NCBI RefSeq assembly: GCF_900240405.1
Contig: NZ_OEQK01000001.1
Span: 558,001-622,000 of the forward strand
From: Salirhabdus sp. Marseille-P4669
Lineage (GTDB): Bacteria; Bacillota; Bacilli; Bacillales; Alkalibacillaceae
DNA length: 64,000 bases
Direction: 5' to 3'
How positions within the stretch are numbered: the first letter of the stretch is position 1; each line of letters starts with the position of its first letter. The notes beneath the pieces are model-generated. The model made no database searches. It was not told the origin of the DNA and saw only the letters and a list, made by a program, of their open reading frames with translations. Shown here piece by piece: positions 16,294-24,472 of this stretch. The position numbers were made by a program, and so were the translations under genes.

Positions 16294-17319
16294 ATGAAAA
16301 AGTCAAAAACGCTTATGGGCATACTTATGTCAATCCTACTCATAGCATTGCTTGCTGCTTGTAGTGATGATGCTAGTAATAGTGATGGGGGAGATGGTGG
16401 AGAGCAGGAGTATCCGAGCACTGTAACAATCGGAACGGGCTCTCAAGGGGGAACTTACTACATTTGGGGTGGCGGATTAGCTACTTTATTAGAGGATTTG
16501 GATGTCACTGCTAACGTAGAGGTTACAGGTGGTCCTGTACATAACATCCAGCTTCTAGACAGTGGCGACATTCAACTAGGGATGGCTACGGTTGGTCCAC
16601 TATATGAAGGATATCAAGGAGAAGTAGACTGGACAGGTGGAAAAAAGTATGAAGATATTCGGGTCATTTTCCCAATGTATGTAACGCCGTTCCACTGGTA
16701 TTCGAATGCGGATACGGGCGTAACAAATATTAGAGACCATGCTGGAGAACGGGTTGGTGTTGGTCCGGCTGGAGGTACACCTGGTACTTATAATCCACAA
16801 ATTTATGAAGTGTTGGGCATTGAAACAGATGAGCAGGTTCAGGCAGGTGCAAGTGATATGACTACGCAAATGTTAGATGGACAGTTAGATCATATTGGTT
16901 TTGCTGCTGGTATTCCAATTGCAGCTGTAACAGAAGCAGAGACACAAATGGAGATCAATATTTATGGTATTGATGGAGAAGACCGAGCTAAGGTTATTGA
17001 GGAGCTGCCATTCTTCCAGGAGTTTACGGTTCCAGAGGGTACGTATGAACAACAAGATGGACCAATTGAAACAGTTGGACAATTCAACTTTGGTGTTATT
17101 AGTAAAAATGCGAATGAAGACTTTGTTTATGACTTAGTGAAAGCATTCCATGAAAACAACGATCACATGGTATCTACTCACTCTTCTGCCAAGGACGCAA
17201 CTACGGAAGCGATTTTAAATAATAAGACCTTCCCGATGCATCCAGGGGCAATCAAGTACTATGAAGAGATTGGAATTGATTTACCAGATGAGGTCTACCC
17301 ACCTGAAATGGAAAAATAA
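16294..17319 (+). CDS. TAXI-family TRAP transporter solute-binding lipoprotein
   Basis: This 341-residue lipoprotein has a signal peptide with lipobox LLAAC (Cys23), a short Ser/Asp/Gly linker, then the TAXI fold beginning VTIGTGSQGGTYYIWGGGLA. TAXI proteins capture carboxylates outside the cell for a Na+-driven TRAP permease, which is encoded next. The ATG follows AAAGGAGGAAATGG. A stem-loop lies between the two genes, the same layout as in the ABC clusters of this window. The downstream CoA and dicarboxylate enzymes suggest an organic acid such as tartrate or a C5 dicarboxylate as ligand. Confidence 0.93.
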   Translation: MKKSKTLMGILMSILLIALLAACSDDASNSDGGDGGEQEYPSTVTIGTGSQGGTYYIWGGGLATLLEDLDVTANVEVTGGPVHNIQLLDSGDIQLGMATVGPLYEGYQGEVDWTGGKKYEDIRVIFPMYVTPFHWYSNADTGVTNIRDHAGERVGVGPAGGTPGTYNPQIYEVLGIETDEQVQAGASDMTTQMLDGQLDHIGFAAGIPIAAVTEAETQMEINIYGIDGEDRAKVIEELPFFQEFTVPEGTYEQQDGPIETVGQFNFGVISKNANEDFVYDLVKAFHENNDHMVSTHSSAKDATTEAILNNKTFPMHPGAIKYYEEIGIDLPDEVYPPEMEK

Positions 17320-17339
17320 TCTTCGGAATAGATGAAGCG

Positions 17340-17372
17340 GATAGATTCCTTAGTACTTCTAGGGAATCTATC
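17340..17372 (+). terminator. Stem-loop between TAXI binding protein and TRAP permease genes
   Basis: GATAGATTCC (17340-17349) pairs perfectly with GGAATCTATC (17363-17372). No long T-run follows, so it probably tunes the ratio of binding protein to permease. Confidence 0.6.
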
Positions 17373-17404
17373 ATACCCTTTAAATCGTACCGGGAGGAGA
17401 GATT

Positions 17405-19435
17405 ATGTCAGAAAAAGAACAAAAAGAACTGGAAGCTGTTGAGCGTAAGAAGAAACAGGACTCCACATCTTCATCCCCAGATGATAAAAATACGGAAAAA
17501 ATTGATACAACGATTGATGAAGAAGAACTAGAGTCATATTCCAATACAAGAAAATTAACAGGTTGGGTAAAGTATGTTTTCACGGTTATTGCCGTTATTG
17601 GCGCGATTTTCCACTTGTATATTTTAAACCTCAATCCTATTGATCCTTGGGTATTCCGTAGTACTCACCTTGTTTTTGGTACAGTGCTTACGCTTATGCT
17701 ATATCCCGGATGGAGGTCAAAATCAAACAAGGTACCAATCATTGACTGGGTGCTAATAGCGCTCTCTATTTATATTGGTTACTACATTTTTGCGAATTTA
17801 AATCAACTTATCTTCCGAGTTGGAGTTGCTCCAACGGATATGGATGTCCTAATTGCTCTAGCTGGCCTATTGCTAGTTTTTGAAATTACACGACGAACAA
17901 GTGGCTGGGTATTGCCAATCATCGCAATGATTTTTGTTGCTTATGTTTTTGCTGGACCTTATTTGCCAGGTATTTTAGAACACAGTGGCTACTCCGTTGA
18001 GCGTTTCGTTACGTATATTTATAGCTTAAATGGTGTATTCGGTGTGACCTTAGATGTATCTTCTAAATATATCATCCTATTTATTATATTTGGTGCATTT
18101 TTGCAGAAGTCTGGGGTTGGACAATACTTTATTAATGTGGCATTTGCAATTGCTGGTAGATTAAGAGGTGGACCTGCGAAGGTTGCCATTATTTCCTCCG
18201 GTTTAATGGGGATGATTAATGGAACATCTGCTGGAAACGTTGTAGCAACGGGTTCCCTTACGATCCCATTAATGAAAAAAACAGGGTATCAACCAAAATT
18301 TGCAGCAGCAACAGAGGCAACGGCTTCTGCTGGTGGACAGATTCTACCTCCAATTATGGGAGCTGGAGCATTTTTAATGGCTGAAATAACGGGAATCAAG
18401 TATTCGGAAATTATTATAGCTGCAACAATACCGGCTATTTTATACTTTGTTTCTGTGTATTTTATGGTTGACTTTGAAGCTATTAAAAGAGGTATGAAAG
18501 GGTTATCAAGAGCACAGCTGCCGAGGTTTAAATATATCATTCAGAAAATCTATTTGTTCTTCCCAGTATTTCTACTTATCTTTTTACTCGTTAGTGGCAA
18601 GTCGGTTATTTTAGCCGGTACGATGGGGATTATTTCTTGTTTCGTACTGAGCTTATTTAGTAAAGAAACACGAATGGGATTAAAGAGTGTTCTGGAGGCA
18701 TTTGAATTAGGGATGCGCGATGCGTTGCAATTAGTTTCCATTGTTGCATGTGCTGGGGTCATTGTTGGGGTCATTGCCCTCACTGGTGTAGGGCAACGCT
18801 TTAGCACAATGCTACTAACAATTGCGGATAACAATATGTTTCTTGCTTTAGTATTTGCAATGGCCATATCGATCCTATTAGGAATGGGGATGCCGACTAC
18901 AGCAGCCTATGCGGTTGCAGCTTCTACGATTGCACCAGGCTTAATCAATATCGGATTAGAGCCACTGTATGCGCATATGTTTGTTTTCTATTATGCCGTT
19001 ATTTCTGCTATAACACCTCCAGTTGCACTTGCTGCCTTTGCTGGTGCTGGAATAGCTGGGACCAATCCAATGAAGACGGGAGTAAAAGCCTTCCAGTTAG
19101 GCTTAGCAGCATTTATTGTACCGTTTGTTTTCATTTACAGTCCAGAGCTGTTACTCCAAAGTGATGATACGTTTAACATTGTCATTGCCGTAATAACAGC
19201 ATTAATCGGTGTTTATTTATTAGCAGCAGCAGTTCAAGGATGGTTCTTTGGTAAACGTGCACTGTGGTATACAAGAATGTTGTTACTCGCTGCTTCTCTT
19301 CTGTTCATCTGGACAGGATTTATTACAGACTTTATTGGAATTGGGGTCGTTCTTCTAGTTGTTGCGATTCAAAAACTGTTTACCAATTCGAATCCACCAT
19401 ATTCAAAACAAGAAGCCCAAGCGGGTGCTGGTTGA
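17405..19435 (+). CDS. TRAP transporter permease, fused DctQ-DctM (TAXI type)
   Basis: This 676-residue membrane protein is the fused small-plus-large TRAP permease used with TAXI binding proteins. A charged cytosolic N-terminus (about residues 1-50) leads into some 16-18 hydrophobic segments. The motifs SSGLMGMINGTSAGNVVATGS and GMGMPTTAAYAVAA are typical of DctM. It would carry out sodium-coupled uptake of the acid bound by the preceding lipoprotein. The ATG follows GGGAGGAGAGATT. A strong terminator-like hairpin closes the two-gene unit before the next regulator. Confidence 0.93.
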   Translation: MSEKEQKELEAVERKKKQDSTSSSPDDKNTEKIDTTIDEEELESYSNTRKLTGWVKYVFTVIAVIGAIFHLYILNLNPIDPWVFRSTHLVFGTVLTLMLYPGWRSKSNKVPIIDWVLIALSIYIGYYIFANLNQLIFRVGVAPTDMDVLIALAGLLLVFEITRRTSGWVLPIIAMIFVAYVFAGPYLPGILEHSGYSVERFVTYIYSLNGVFGVTLDVSSKYIILFIIFGAFLQKSGVGQYFINVAFAIAGRLRGGPAKVAIISSGLMGMINGTSAGNVVATGSLTIPLMKKTGYQPKFAAATEATASAGGQILPPIMGAGAFLMAEITGIKYSEIIIAATIPAILYFVSVYFMVDFEAIKRGMKGLSRAQLPRFKYIIQKIYLFFPVFLLIFLLVSGKSVILAGTMGIISCFVLSLFSKETRMGLKSVLEAFELGMRDALQLVSIVACAGVIVGVIALTGVGQRFSTMLLTIADNNMFLALVFAMAISILLGMGMPTTAAYAVAASTIAPGLINIGLEPLYAHMFVFYYAVISAITPPVALAAFAGAGIAGTNPMKTGVKAFQLGLAAFIVPFVFIYSPELLLQSDDTFNIVIAVITALIGVYLLAAAVQGWFFGKRALWYTRMLLLAASLLFIWTGFITDFIGIGVVLLVVAIQKLFTNSNPPYSKQEAQAGAG

Positions 19436-19458
19436 ACATAAGGTTATTTAAAAAAGGT

Positions 19459-19500
19459 AGAAGTATAGCTAGGTGCTTTACCTAGACTATACTTCTCATT
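19459..19500 (+). terminator. Hairpin terminator after the TRAP permease
   Basis: The arm 19459-19474 pairs along its length with 19480-19496 with a single bulged base and a very short loop. A short T-rich stretch follows. Confidence 0.65.
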
Positions 19501-19533
19501 CATTTCAACTTTCATGTTTAACCACAAGGAAGG

Positions 19534-19568
19534 ATTCTCATTAAATTCACCAATTAAGGAATGAGAAT
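19534..19568. promoter_or_regulatory. Inverted repeat just upstream of the second FadR-type regulator
   Basis: ATTCTCATT (19534-19542) and AATGAGAAT (19560-19568) form a perfect 9-bp inverted repeat with a 17-bp spacer, ending seven bases before the ATG. It could be an operator or a translation-modulating hairpin. Confidence 0.4.
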
Positions 19569-19574
19569 GGAGTA

Positions 19575-20255
19575 ATGAAAATGAATAATGTCGATTATCT
19601 TAAAATTGGAAACCGAGAAATGTTACATAACAGGGTTTGTACGGTTTTAAGAAAAGCAATATTAAAGGGAGATTTTAAACCGGGTGATCGATTAGTTCAA
19701 ACGGAATTAGCAGAACGGATTGGAGTAAGTCGAATGCCCATTCGAGAGGCGCTTCGCACATTAGAAATGGAAGGACTTGTTACGATAGAGCCCCATAAAG
19801 GAGCCATTGTCAAAAGTATTAGTACAGAAGATATAAAGGAAATTTATGAGCTTCGGTCTATTTTAGAGCCGTTAGCATTAAAAAAGAGTATTCAACATTT
19901 TTCGGAAGAAGATTTAGTTCAGCTACAAAACTATCATTTGAACATGGTTAAAGCAGAATCCGATGAGGAATATGCCGAATTAAATGCAAAGTTTCATAAG
20001 CTCATGTTCAGTCGTTGCAACAGCTCTAGACTTTTAAGCTTTATTGAAGCCATTTCACACGGTTTTGCTCAAGATACACCTCTTATCATATCCGGGCAAA
20101 TGAAAAAGTCGAACCTCGAGCATGAAAAAATAGTGCACGCGATTTTAGAAAAGGATGCGGAGCGTGCAAGTGAACATTTAGCTCACCACATTAGTAGAAC
20201 CGAAAAAGAATTAATTATGTCCCTAAACAGAGATCCCATCCATCATTCAAACTAA
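19575..20255 (+). CDS. GntR-family (FadR subfamily) transcriptional regulator
   Basis: This 226-residue regulator has a winged helix (about residues 20-85, LAERIGVSRMPIREALRTLEMEGLV) and an FCD domain with NAKFHKLMF and HEKIVHAI, which contain typical metal-ligand positions. It lies between the TRAP transporter and the CoA-dependent catabolic genes, all in the same direction. It is probably the local regulator of that block, sensing the imported acid or its CoA-related product. Two ATGs (19,575 and 19,581) are possible starts. A dyad at 20,294 just downstream is a candidate operator. Confidence 0.87.
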   Translation: MKMNNVDYLKIGNREMLHNRVCTVLRKAILKGDFKPGDRLVQTELAERIGVSRMPIREALRTLEMEGLVTIEPHKGAIVKSISTEDIKEIYELRSILEPLALKKSIQHFSEEDLVQLQNYHLNMVKAESDEEYAELNAKFHKLMFSRCNSSRLLSFIEAISHGFAQDTPLIISGQMKKSNLEHEKIVHAILEKDAERASEHLAHHISRTEKELIMSLNRDPIHHSN

Positions 20256-20293
20256 TCCTCGTCGCAATAGCACCGAAAATCAATCAGCCTAAC

Positions 20294-20313
20294 ATTGTAT
20301 CCAATTTTACAAT
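20294..20313. promoter_or_regulatory. Dyad upstream of the CitE-like lyase gene
   Basis: ATTGTA (20294-20299) and TACAAT (20308-20313) form an inverted repeat about 40 bp before the lyase start. It is a plausible operator for the FadR-type protein encoded upstream. Confidence 0.35.
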
Positions 20314-20352
20314 ATCCAGTTTGTCCATTTCATTGGAAAAGGAATGATACTG

Positions 20353-21210
20353 TTGATCATCTCTTGGTTATTTGTACCAGGTAGTAAGGATAAGTTTTTA
20401 AGTAAAGTGAAGGAAATTAAGGCAGATGCCTTTATCTTTGATTTGGAGGACTCTGTTGCGATTGAAGAAAAAGAGCTAGCACGTCAAAAGGTTTCGCAAG
20501 CAATACGGAATGGAATAAGTGAAAACAGCTATATTCGTATAAACGGTATAGCTACAAAATTTCTTTATGATGATTTAGTAGAGGTTGTTACGCCAGGCTT
20601 GAAAGGTGTCTTTTTACCGAAAGTGAATACGAAAGAGGACATCATTATTCTGGATTATCTTTTAAGCTGCATGGAGCGTCAAAAGGGGATGGAGCACGGT
20701 CGTATATCAATTATTCCAATAATCGAAACTGCTACCGGACTTCGCAATGCTTATGATATTGCGAGTGCGAGTCATCGAATAGATAGATTAGCACTTGGAG
20801 CAGAAGACTTAATGTTCGATTTAAACATTCGCTCAGAGGAAAGAAAAAATGGCATGATTTATGCGCGCTCCAAGCTGGTTACAGATTCAAGAGCGGCCAA
20901 CGTTGATTCACCAATTGATGCTATCTATGCCGATTTTACCAATGACTTAGGGTTGAAGCATGATGCAGAACGAGGAAAACAGCTAGGATTTCAAGGGAAA
21001 TTACTGATTCATCCGAACCAAATACCTATTGTTACGGATGTGTTTATGCCCACTGCTCAGGAATTAAAAGAAGCAAAACGAATTGTGGAATTCTATGAAG
21101 ATGCGATGGAAAAGGGTTTTGGTAGTGTTCAAGTAGATGGGAAGATGGTTGATATTCCCGTTGCAGAACGAGCAAAAAGACTCCTTTCTTTAGAGTCTTT
21201 ACGCAAATAA
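20353..21210 (+). CDS. CoA ester lyase, HpcH/CitE-like (citramalyl-CoA or malyl-CoA lyase)
   Basis: This TIM-barrel lyase of about 285 residues cleaves a 3-hydroxyacyl-CoA such as citramalyl-CoA or malyl-CoA to acetyl-CoA plus a 2-oxoacid. SWLFVPGSKDKF opens the protein, FDLEDSV (about 29-35), IIETATG and GAEDLMFDL carry the acidic residues that bind Mg2+. TTG at 20,353 has AAGGA nine bases upstream and gives the family's normal N-terminus; the ATG at 20,344 is too close to that site. It heads the operon with CoA transferase, crotonase, acyl-CoA dehydrogenase and MmgE/PrpD genes. This set matches itaconate catabolism, where the product would be pyruvate and acetyl-CoA. Confidence 0.85.
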   Translation: MIISWLFVPGSKDKFLSKVKEIKADAFIFDLEDSVAIEEKELARQKVSQAIRNGISENSYIRINGIATKFLYDDLVEVVTPGLKGVFLPKVNTKEDIIILDYLLSCMERQKGMEHGRISIIPIIETATGLRNAYDIASASHRIDRLALGAEDLMFDLNIRSEERKNGMIYARSKLVTDSRAANVDSPIDAIYADFTNDLGLKHDAERGKQLGFQGKLLIHPNQIPIVTDVFMPTAQELKEAKRIVEFYEDAMEKGFGSVQVDGKMVDIPVAERAKRLLSLESLRK

Positions 21211-21273
21211 ACTTTTAAATTTAAGTGAGTACATGTTACGCGTTTTTAATATGTTTCAACAAGGAGGAATTAG

Positions 21274-22431
21274 ATGCTGCCATTGGAGGGTGTGACGGTT
21301 GTGGCGATTGAGCAGGCAATAGCGGTTCCGTTTGCTACTCGTCAACTTGCTGATTTAGGCGCAAGAGTGATAAAGATAGAGCGCCCAAAGACGGGTGACT
21401 TTGCTCGACAGTATGATAGCACGGTAAGAGGAATGTCTAGTCATTTTATTTGGTGTAATCGTTCCAAGGAATCCATTACGCTTGATCTTAAATCCGATGA
21501 GGGAAAGGAAGTACTTCGTCGCTTATTAGAAAAAGCAGATGTTTTCGTACAAAACTTAGCACCAGGCGCATTAAAGAGAATGGGTTTTGAACCTAATGAA
21601 TTAGTGGAGAAGCACCCGAGCTTAATCGTTTGTAGTTTAAGTGGATACGGAGAATCAGGGCCTTATGCACATAAGAAGGCGTACGATTTACTCGTGCAGT
21701 GTGAGGCAGGCCTTGTATCCATTACCGGAACAGAAGAGGAGCCGGTGAAAACAGGTATTCCAAGTGCAGATATTGCTGCTGGTATGTATGCCTATACAGG
21801 CATTTTAACCGCACTTTTGAATCGAATGAAAACAGGAAAAGGAACGGTTCTTGAAATTTCCATGCTCGAGGCACTTGGCGAATGGATGGGTTATCCAATG
21901 TATTATAGTGCCTTTGGCGGGGAGGAGCCGAAGCGTACAGGGGCTAGTCACTCCACCATTTATCCTTATGGTCCCTTTAAATGTGGAGATGGAAAAACAG
22001 TCTTTATCGGGCTGCAAAATGAGCGGGAATGGAGCACCTTTTGTAAGCAAGTGTTGGAAAATGAAACACTTGCGACAGATAAACGGTTTCATACGACAGC
22101 GAGAAGATCGGATAACCGAGAAATATTAAAGGAAATCATTGAGAAAACCTTTGATAGATTAACATCAGCGGAAGTGTTAGATAGGCTGGAGCAAGCAAAA
22201 ATTGCGAATGCTAGATTAAATAATATGAAGGACTTTTTTGAGCATCCTCAATTAATTGCCCGAAATCGTTGGGACCAGGTGCAAACCCCAGTCGGCAGTG
22301 TAGTAGCACTCAAGCCACCTATTAATATGGAAGGCGTAGAGGCGGTTATGGCACCTGTACCTGAATTAGGGGAGCACACAGAGAAGATCATGAAAGAATT
22401 AGGTCTTCATAACAAGGTCAAGCAAAAATAA
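21274..22431 (+). CDS. Class III (CaiB/BaiF) CoA transferase
   Basis: This 385-residue protein belongs to the family III CoA transferases, interlocked dimers that move CoA between carboxylates such as succinyl-CoA and a substrate acid. The N-terminal Rossmann part (LEGVTVVAIEQAIAVPFATRQLADLGARV) and the conserved YDLLVQCEAG stretch with Asp138, in the place of the catalytic aspartate, are present. It sits between the CitE-like lyase and the crotonase. In Pseudomonas itaconate loci the activating enzyme is of this family, so succinyl-CoA:itaconate (or citramalate/mesaconate) CoA transferase is the best guess. The ATG follows AAGGAGGAATTAG. Confidence 0.88.
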   Translation: MLPLEGVTVVAIEQAIAVPFATRQLADLGARVIKIERPKTGDFARQYDSTVRGMSSHFIWCNRSKESITLDLKSDEGKEVLRRLLEKADVFVQNLAPGALKRMGFEPNELVEKHPSLIVCSLSGYGESGPYAHKKAYDLLVQCEAGLVSITGTEEEPVKTGIPSADIAAGMYAYTGILTALLNRMKTGKGTVLEISMLEALGEWMGYPMYYSAFGGEEPKRTGASHSTIYPYGPFKCGDGKTVFIGLQNEREWSTFCKQVLENETLATDKRFHTTARRSDNREILKEIIEKTFDRLTSAEVLDRLEQAKIANARLNNMKDFFEHPQLIARNRWDQVQTPVGSVVALKPPINMEGVEAVMAPVPELGEHTEKIMKELGLHNKVKQK

Positions 22432-22470
22432 GGCTTAAGCGATGAACCACTGGAATTGTGAGGTGAAAGG

Positions 22471-23265
22471 ATGTCTAATTGGGAAACATTAGCACTGTCA
22501 CAAGATGAAAAGACAAAAGGAGTTTATCTTTTAACATTAAATCGTCCCAATGCCATGAATGCCTTAAATACGAAAATGGGTATGGAATTAATAGAATGCT
22601 TACGTCTATTACACGAAAAGGACGACTTGCGTGTACTGATTCTAACGGGGTCGGGTGAGAGGAGCTTTTGTGTTGGTGCGGATTTGAAGGAACGAAATGG
22701 GATGACGAATGAGGATTGGCATCGACAGCATGACATTTTTGAAGAAGCCTACGGAATGATTCGTGACTTCCCTTTTCCTGTCCTTGTAGCTGTGAATGGC
22801 TATGCATTAGGTGGTGGATTGGAAATGGTCCTAAGCTGTGACCTTCGCATTTTTGCCGAGCATGCAAGCGTAGGAGTACCAGAGGTGAAAATTGGACTTA
22901 TTCCGGGAGTTGGAGGAACGCAGCTACTGCCACGAACGATTCCGGTTGGGATTGCGAAAGAATTATTGTTTCGAGGTCATTTTATGTCTGCTAAGCGGGC
23001 TGAAGCAATAGGATTGGCAAACTATGTAGTAGAAGGTGGCGACCTAATGGAAGAAGCCTTCGAGCTAGCCAGGGATATTGCCAAAAACGCTCCACTTTCA
23101 CTTAAAGCGCTAAAATACGCTGTTAACAATGGAATTGAAACAGATTTGCACGCGGCGTTGGAAATAGAGCTCGACCAGTATTATAAGTGTGCAAATTCGG
23201 AAGATCGAGTGGAAGGAATTCGAGCATTTAACGAAAAACGACAAGCCGAGTGGAAAGGAAAATAA
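22471..23265 (+). CDS. Enoyl-CoA hydratase/isomerase (crotonase family)
   Basis: This 264-residue crotonase has the oxyanion-hole region FCVGADLKE and both catalytic glutamates, Glu118 (GGGLEMVL) and Glu138 (GVPEVKIG). It should therefore hydrate a double bond rather than being a bare isomerase. In this operon its likely substrate is itaconyl-CoA or a related unsaturated dicarboxyl-CoA, giving citramalyl-CoA for the lyase. Pseudomonas uses a MaoC-type hydratase for that step, whereas mammals use the crotonase AUH, so a crotonase here would be a non-orthologous replacement. The ATG follows GTGAAAGG. Confidence 0.88.
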   Translation: MSNWETLALSQDEKTKGVYLLTLNRPNAMNALNTKMGMELIECLRLLHEKDDLRVLILTGSGERSFCVGADLKERNGMTNEDWHRQHDIFEEAYGMIRDFPFPVLVAVNGYALGGGLEMVLSCDLRIFAEHASVGVPEVKIGLIPGVGGTQLLPRTIPVGIAKELLFRGHFMSAKRAEAIGLANYVVEGGDLMEEAFELARDIAKNAPLSLKALKYAVNNGIETDLHAALEIELDQYYKCANSEDRVEGIRAFNEKRQAEWKGK

Positions 23266-23278
23266 GGAGGGGAATTTC

Positions 23279-24439
23279 ATGGCCGTTAGCACTTTGGAGG
23301 AATTGGAATTAATTCGTTCAAGCATACGCGCGTTGTGTGAAAAGTTTCCGGAAAGCTATTGGCGAGAAACGGATAAGCAGGATGCGTATCCAGAGGAGTT
23401 TATTAAGGCATTAACAGAGGAAGGCTGGCTATCTGTGTTAATTCCTGAAGAATATGGAGGAGCAGGGCTTGGCATGAAGGAAGCAGGAGTAATTCTAGAG
23501 GAAATTAATCGCTCTGGCGGAAATGCCGGTGCAGGTCATGCTCAAATGTATACGATGGGAGCAGTATTGCGACATGGGAACGAGGAACAGAAGCGACGTT
23601 TTTTACCGAAAATCGCTAGTGGAGAGCTACGACTTCAGGCATTTGGAATAACAGAGCCAACGGCAGGTAGTGATACAACGAGCATTGAAACAACGGCTGT
23701 GCTTGAAGGAGATCGTTATATTGTAAACGGGCAAAAAATTTGGACGTCACGGGCAGCATATTCTGATCTTATGTTGCTGCTTGCACGTACTACCCCAAAG
23801 CATCAGGTGGAAAAGAAGACAGATGGTTTAAGTCTTTTCATCTTGGATATGAAGGACCAACAAGACAAGATTACGATCCGTCCAATTGATACGATGATTA
23901 ATCATGCGACGACAGAGGTGTTTTTTGAAAATGTAGAGATACCAGTGGAAAATCGGATTGGTTTAGAAGGGAAAGGGTTTCGCTATGTGTTAAGTGGGAT
24001 GAATGCGGAGCGAATTTTAATTGCATCGGAAAGCGTTGGGGATGGGCTTTATTTTGTGGATAAAGCGGTCCAGTATGCTAATGAAAGAGAGGTATTTAAT
24101 CGACCAATTGGGAAGAATCAAGGGGTACAATTTCCAATCGCAGCGTCTTATATGGAGATTGAAGCGGCAAAGCTAATGCGAGATAAAGCAGCTCAGCTAT
24201 TCGATCAAGGTGAAAATTGTGGAGCTGAGGCAAATATGGCGAAATATTTAGCCTCTGAAGCAACATGGAAGGCGGCGAATGCTGCCATGACTACGTTTGG
24301 AGGATATGGGTTTGCCACTGAATATAACATTGAAAGAAAGTTTCGCGAGGCGCGACTATTCATTGTGGCTCCTGTTACAAATAACCTCGTATTGAGCTAC
24401 GTTGGTCAACATGTGCTTGGGATGCCGCGTTCCTTTTAA
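23279..24439 (+). CDS. Acyl-CoA dehydrogenase family protein with relocated catalytic base
   Basis: This 386-residue flavoprotein follows the crotonase by 13 bp and starts at an ATG behind AAGGAGGGG; an in-frame start 90 bases earlier lies inside the crotonase gene. It has FGITEPTAGSD and WTSRAAYSD motifs. The C-terminal YEGT-type catalytic glutamate is missing: that stretch reads IVAPVTNNLVLSYVGQHVLG. Glu244 in SGMNAERI lines up with the alternative base Glu254 of isovaleryl-CoA dehydrogenase, so activity may be kept. An acyl-CoA dehydrogenase with unknown role also belongs to the Pseudomonas itaconate locus. A branched dicarboxyl-CoA such as methylsuccinyl-CoA is a plausible substrate. Confidence 0.87.
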   Translation: MAVSTLEELELIRSSIRALCEKFPESYWRETDKQDAYPEEFIKALTEEGWLSVLIPEEYGGAGLGMKEAGVILEEINRSGGNAGAGHAQMYTMGAVLRHGNEEQKRRFLPKIASGELRLQAFGITEPTAGSDTTSIETTAVLEGDRYIVNGQKIWTSRAAYSDLMLLLARTTPKHQVEKKTDGLSLFILDMKDQQDKITIRPIDTMINHATTEVFFENVEIPVENRIGLEGKGFRYVLSGMNAERILIASESVGDGLYFVDKAVQYANEREVFNRPIGKNQGVQFPIAASYMEIEAAKLMRDKAAQLFDQGENCGAEANMAKYLASEATWKAANAAMTTFGGYGFATEYNIERKFREARLFIVAPVTNNLVLSYVGQHVLGMPRSF

Positions 24440-24472
24440 TCTTTAAGAAAATAAAAAAGGAGGTTTCATGAG

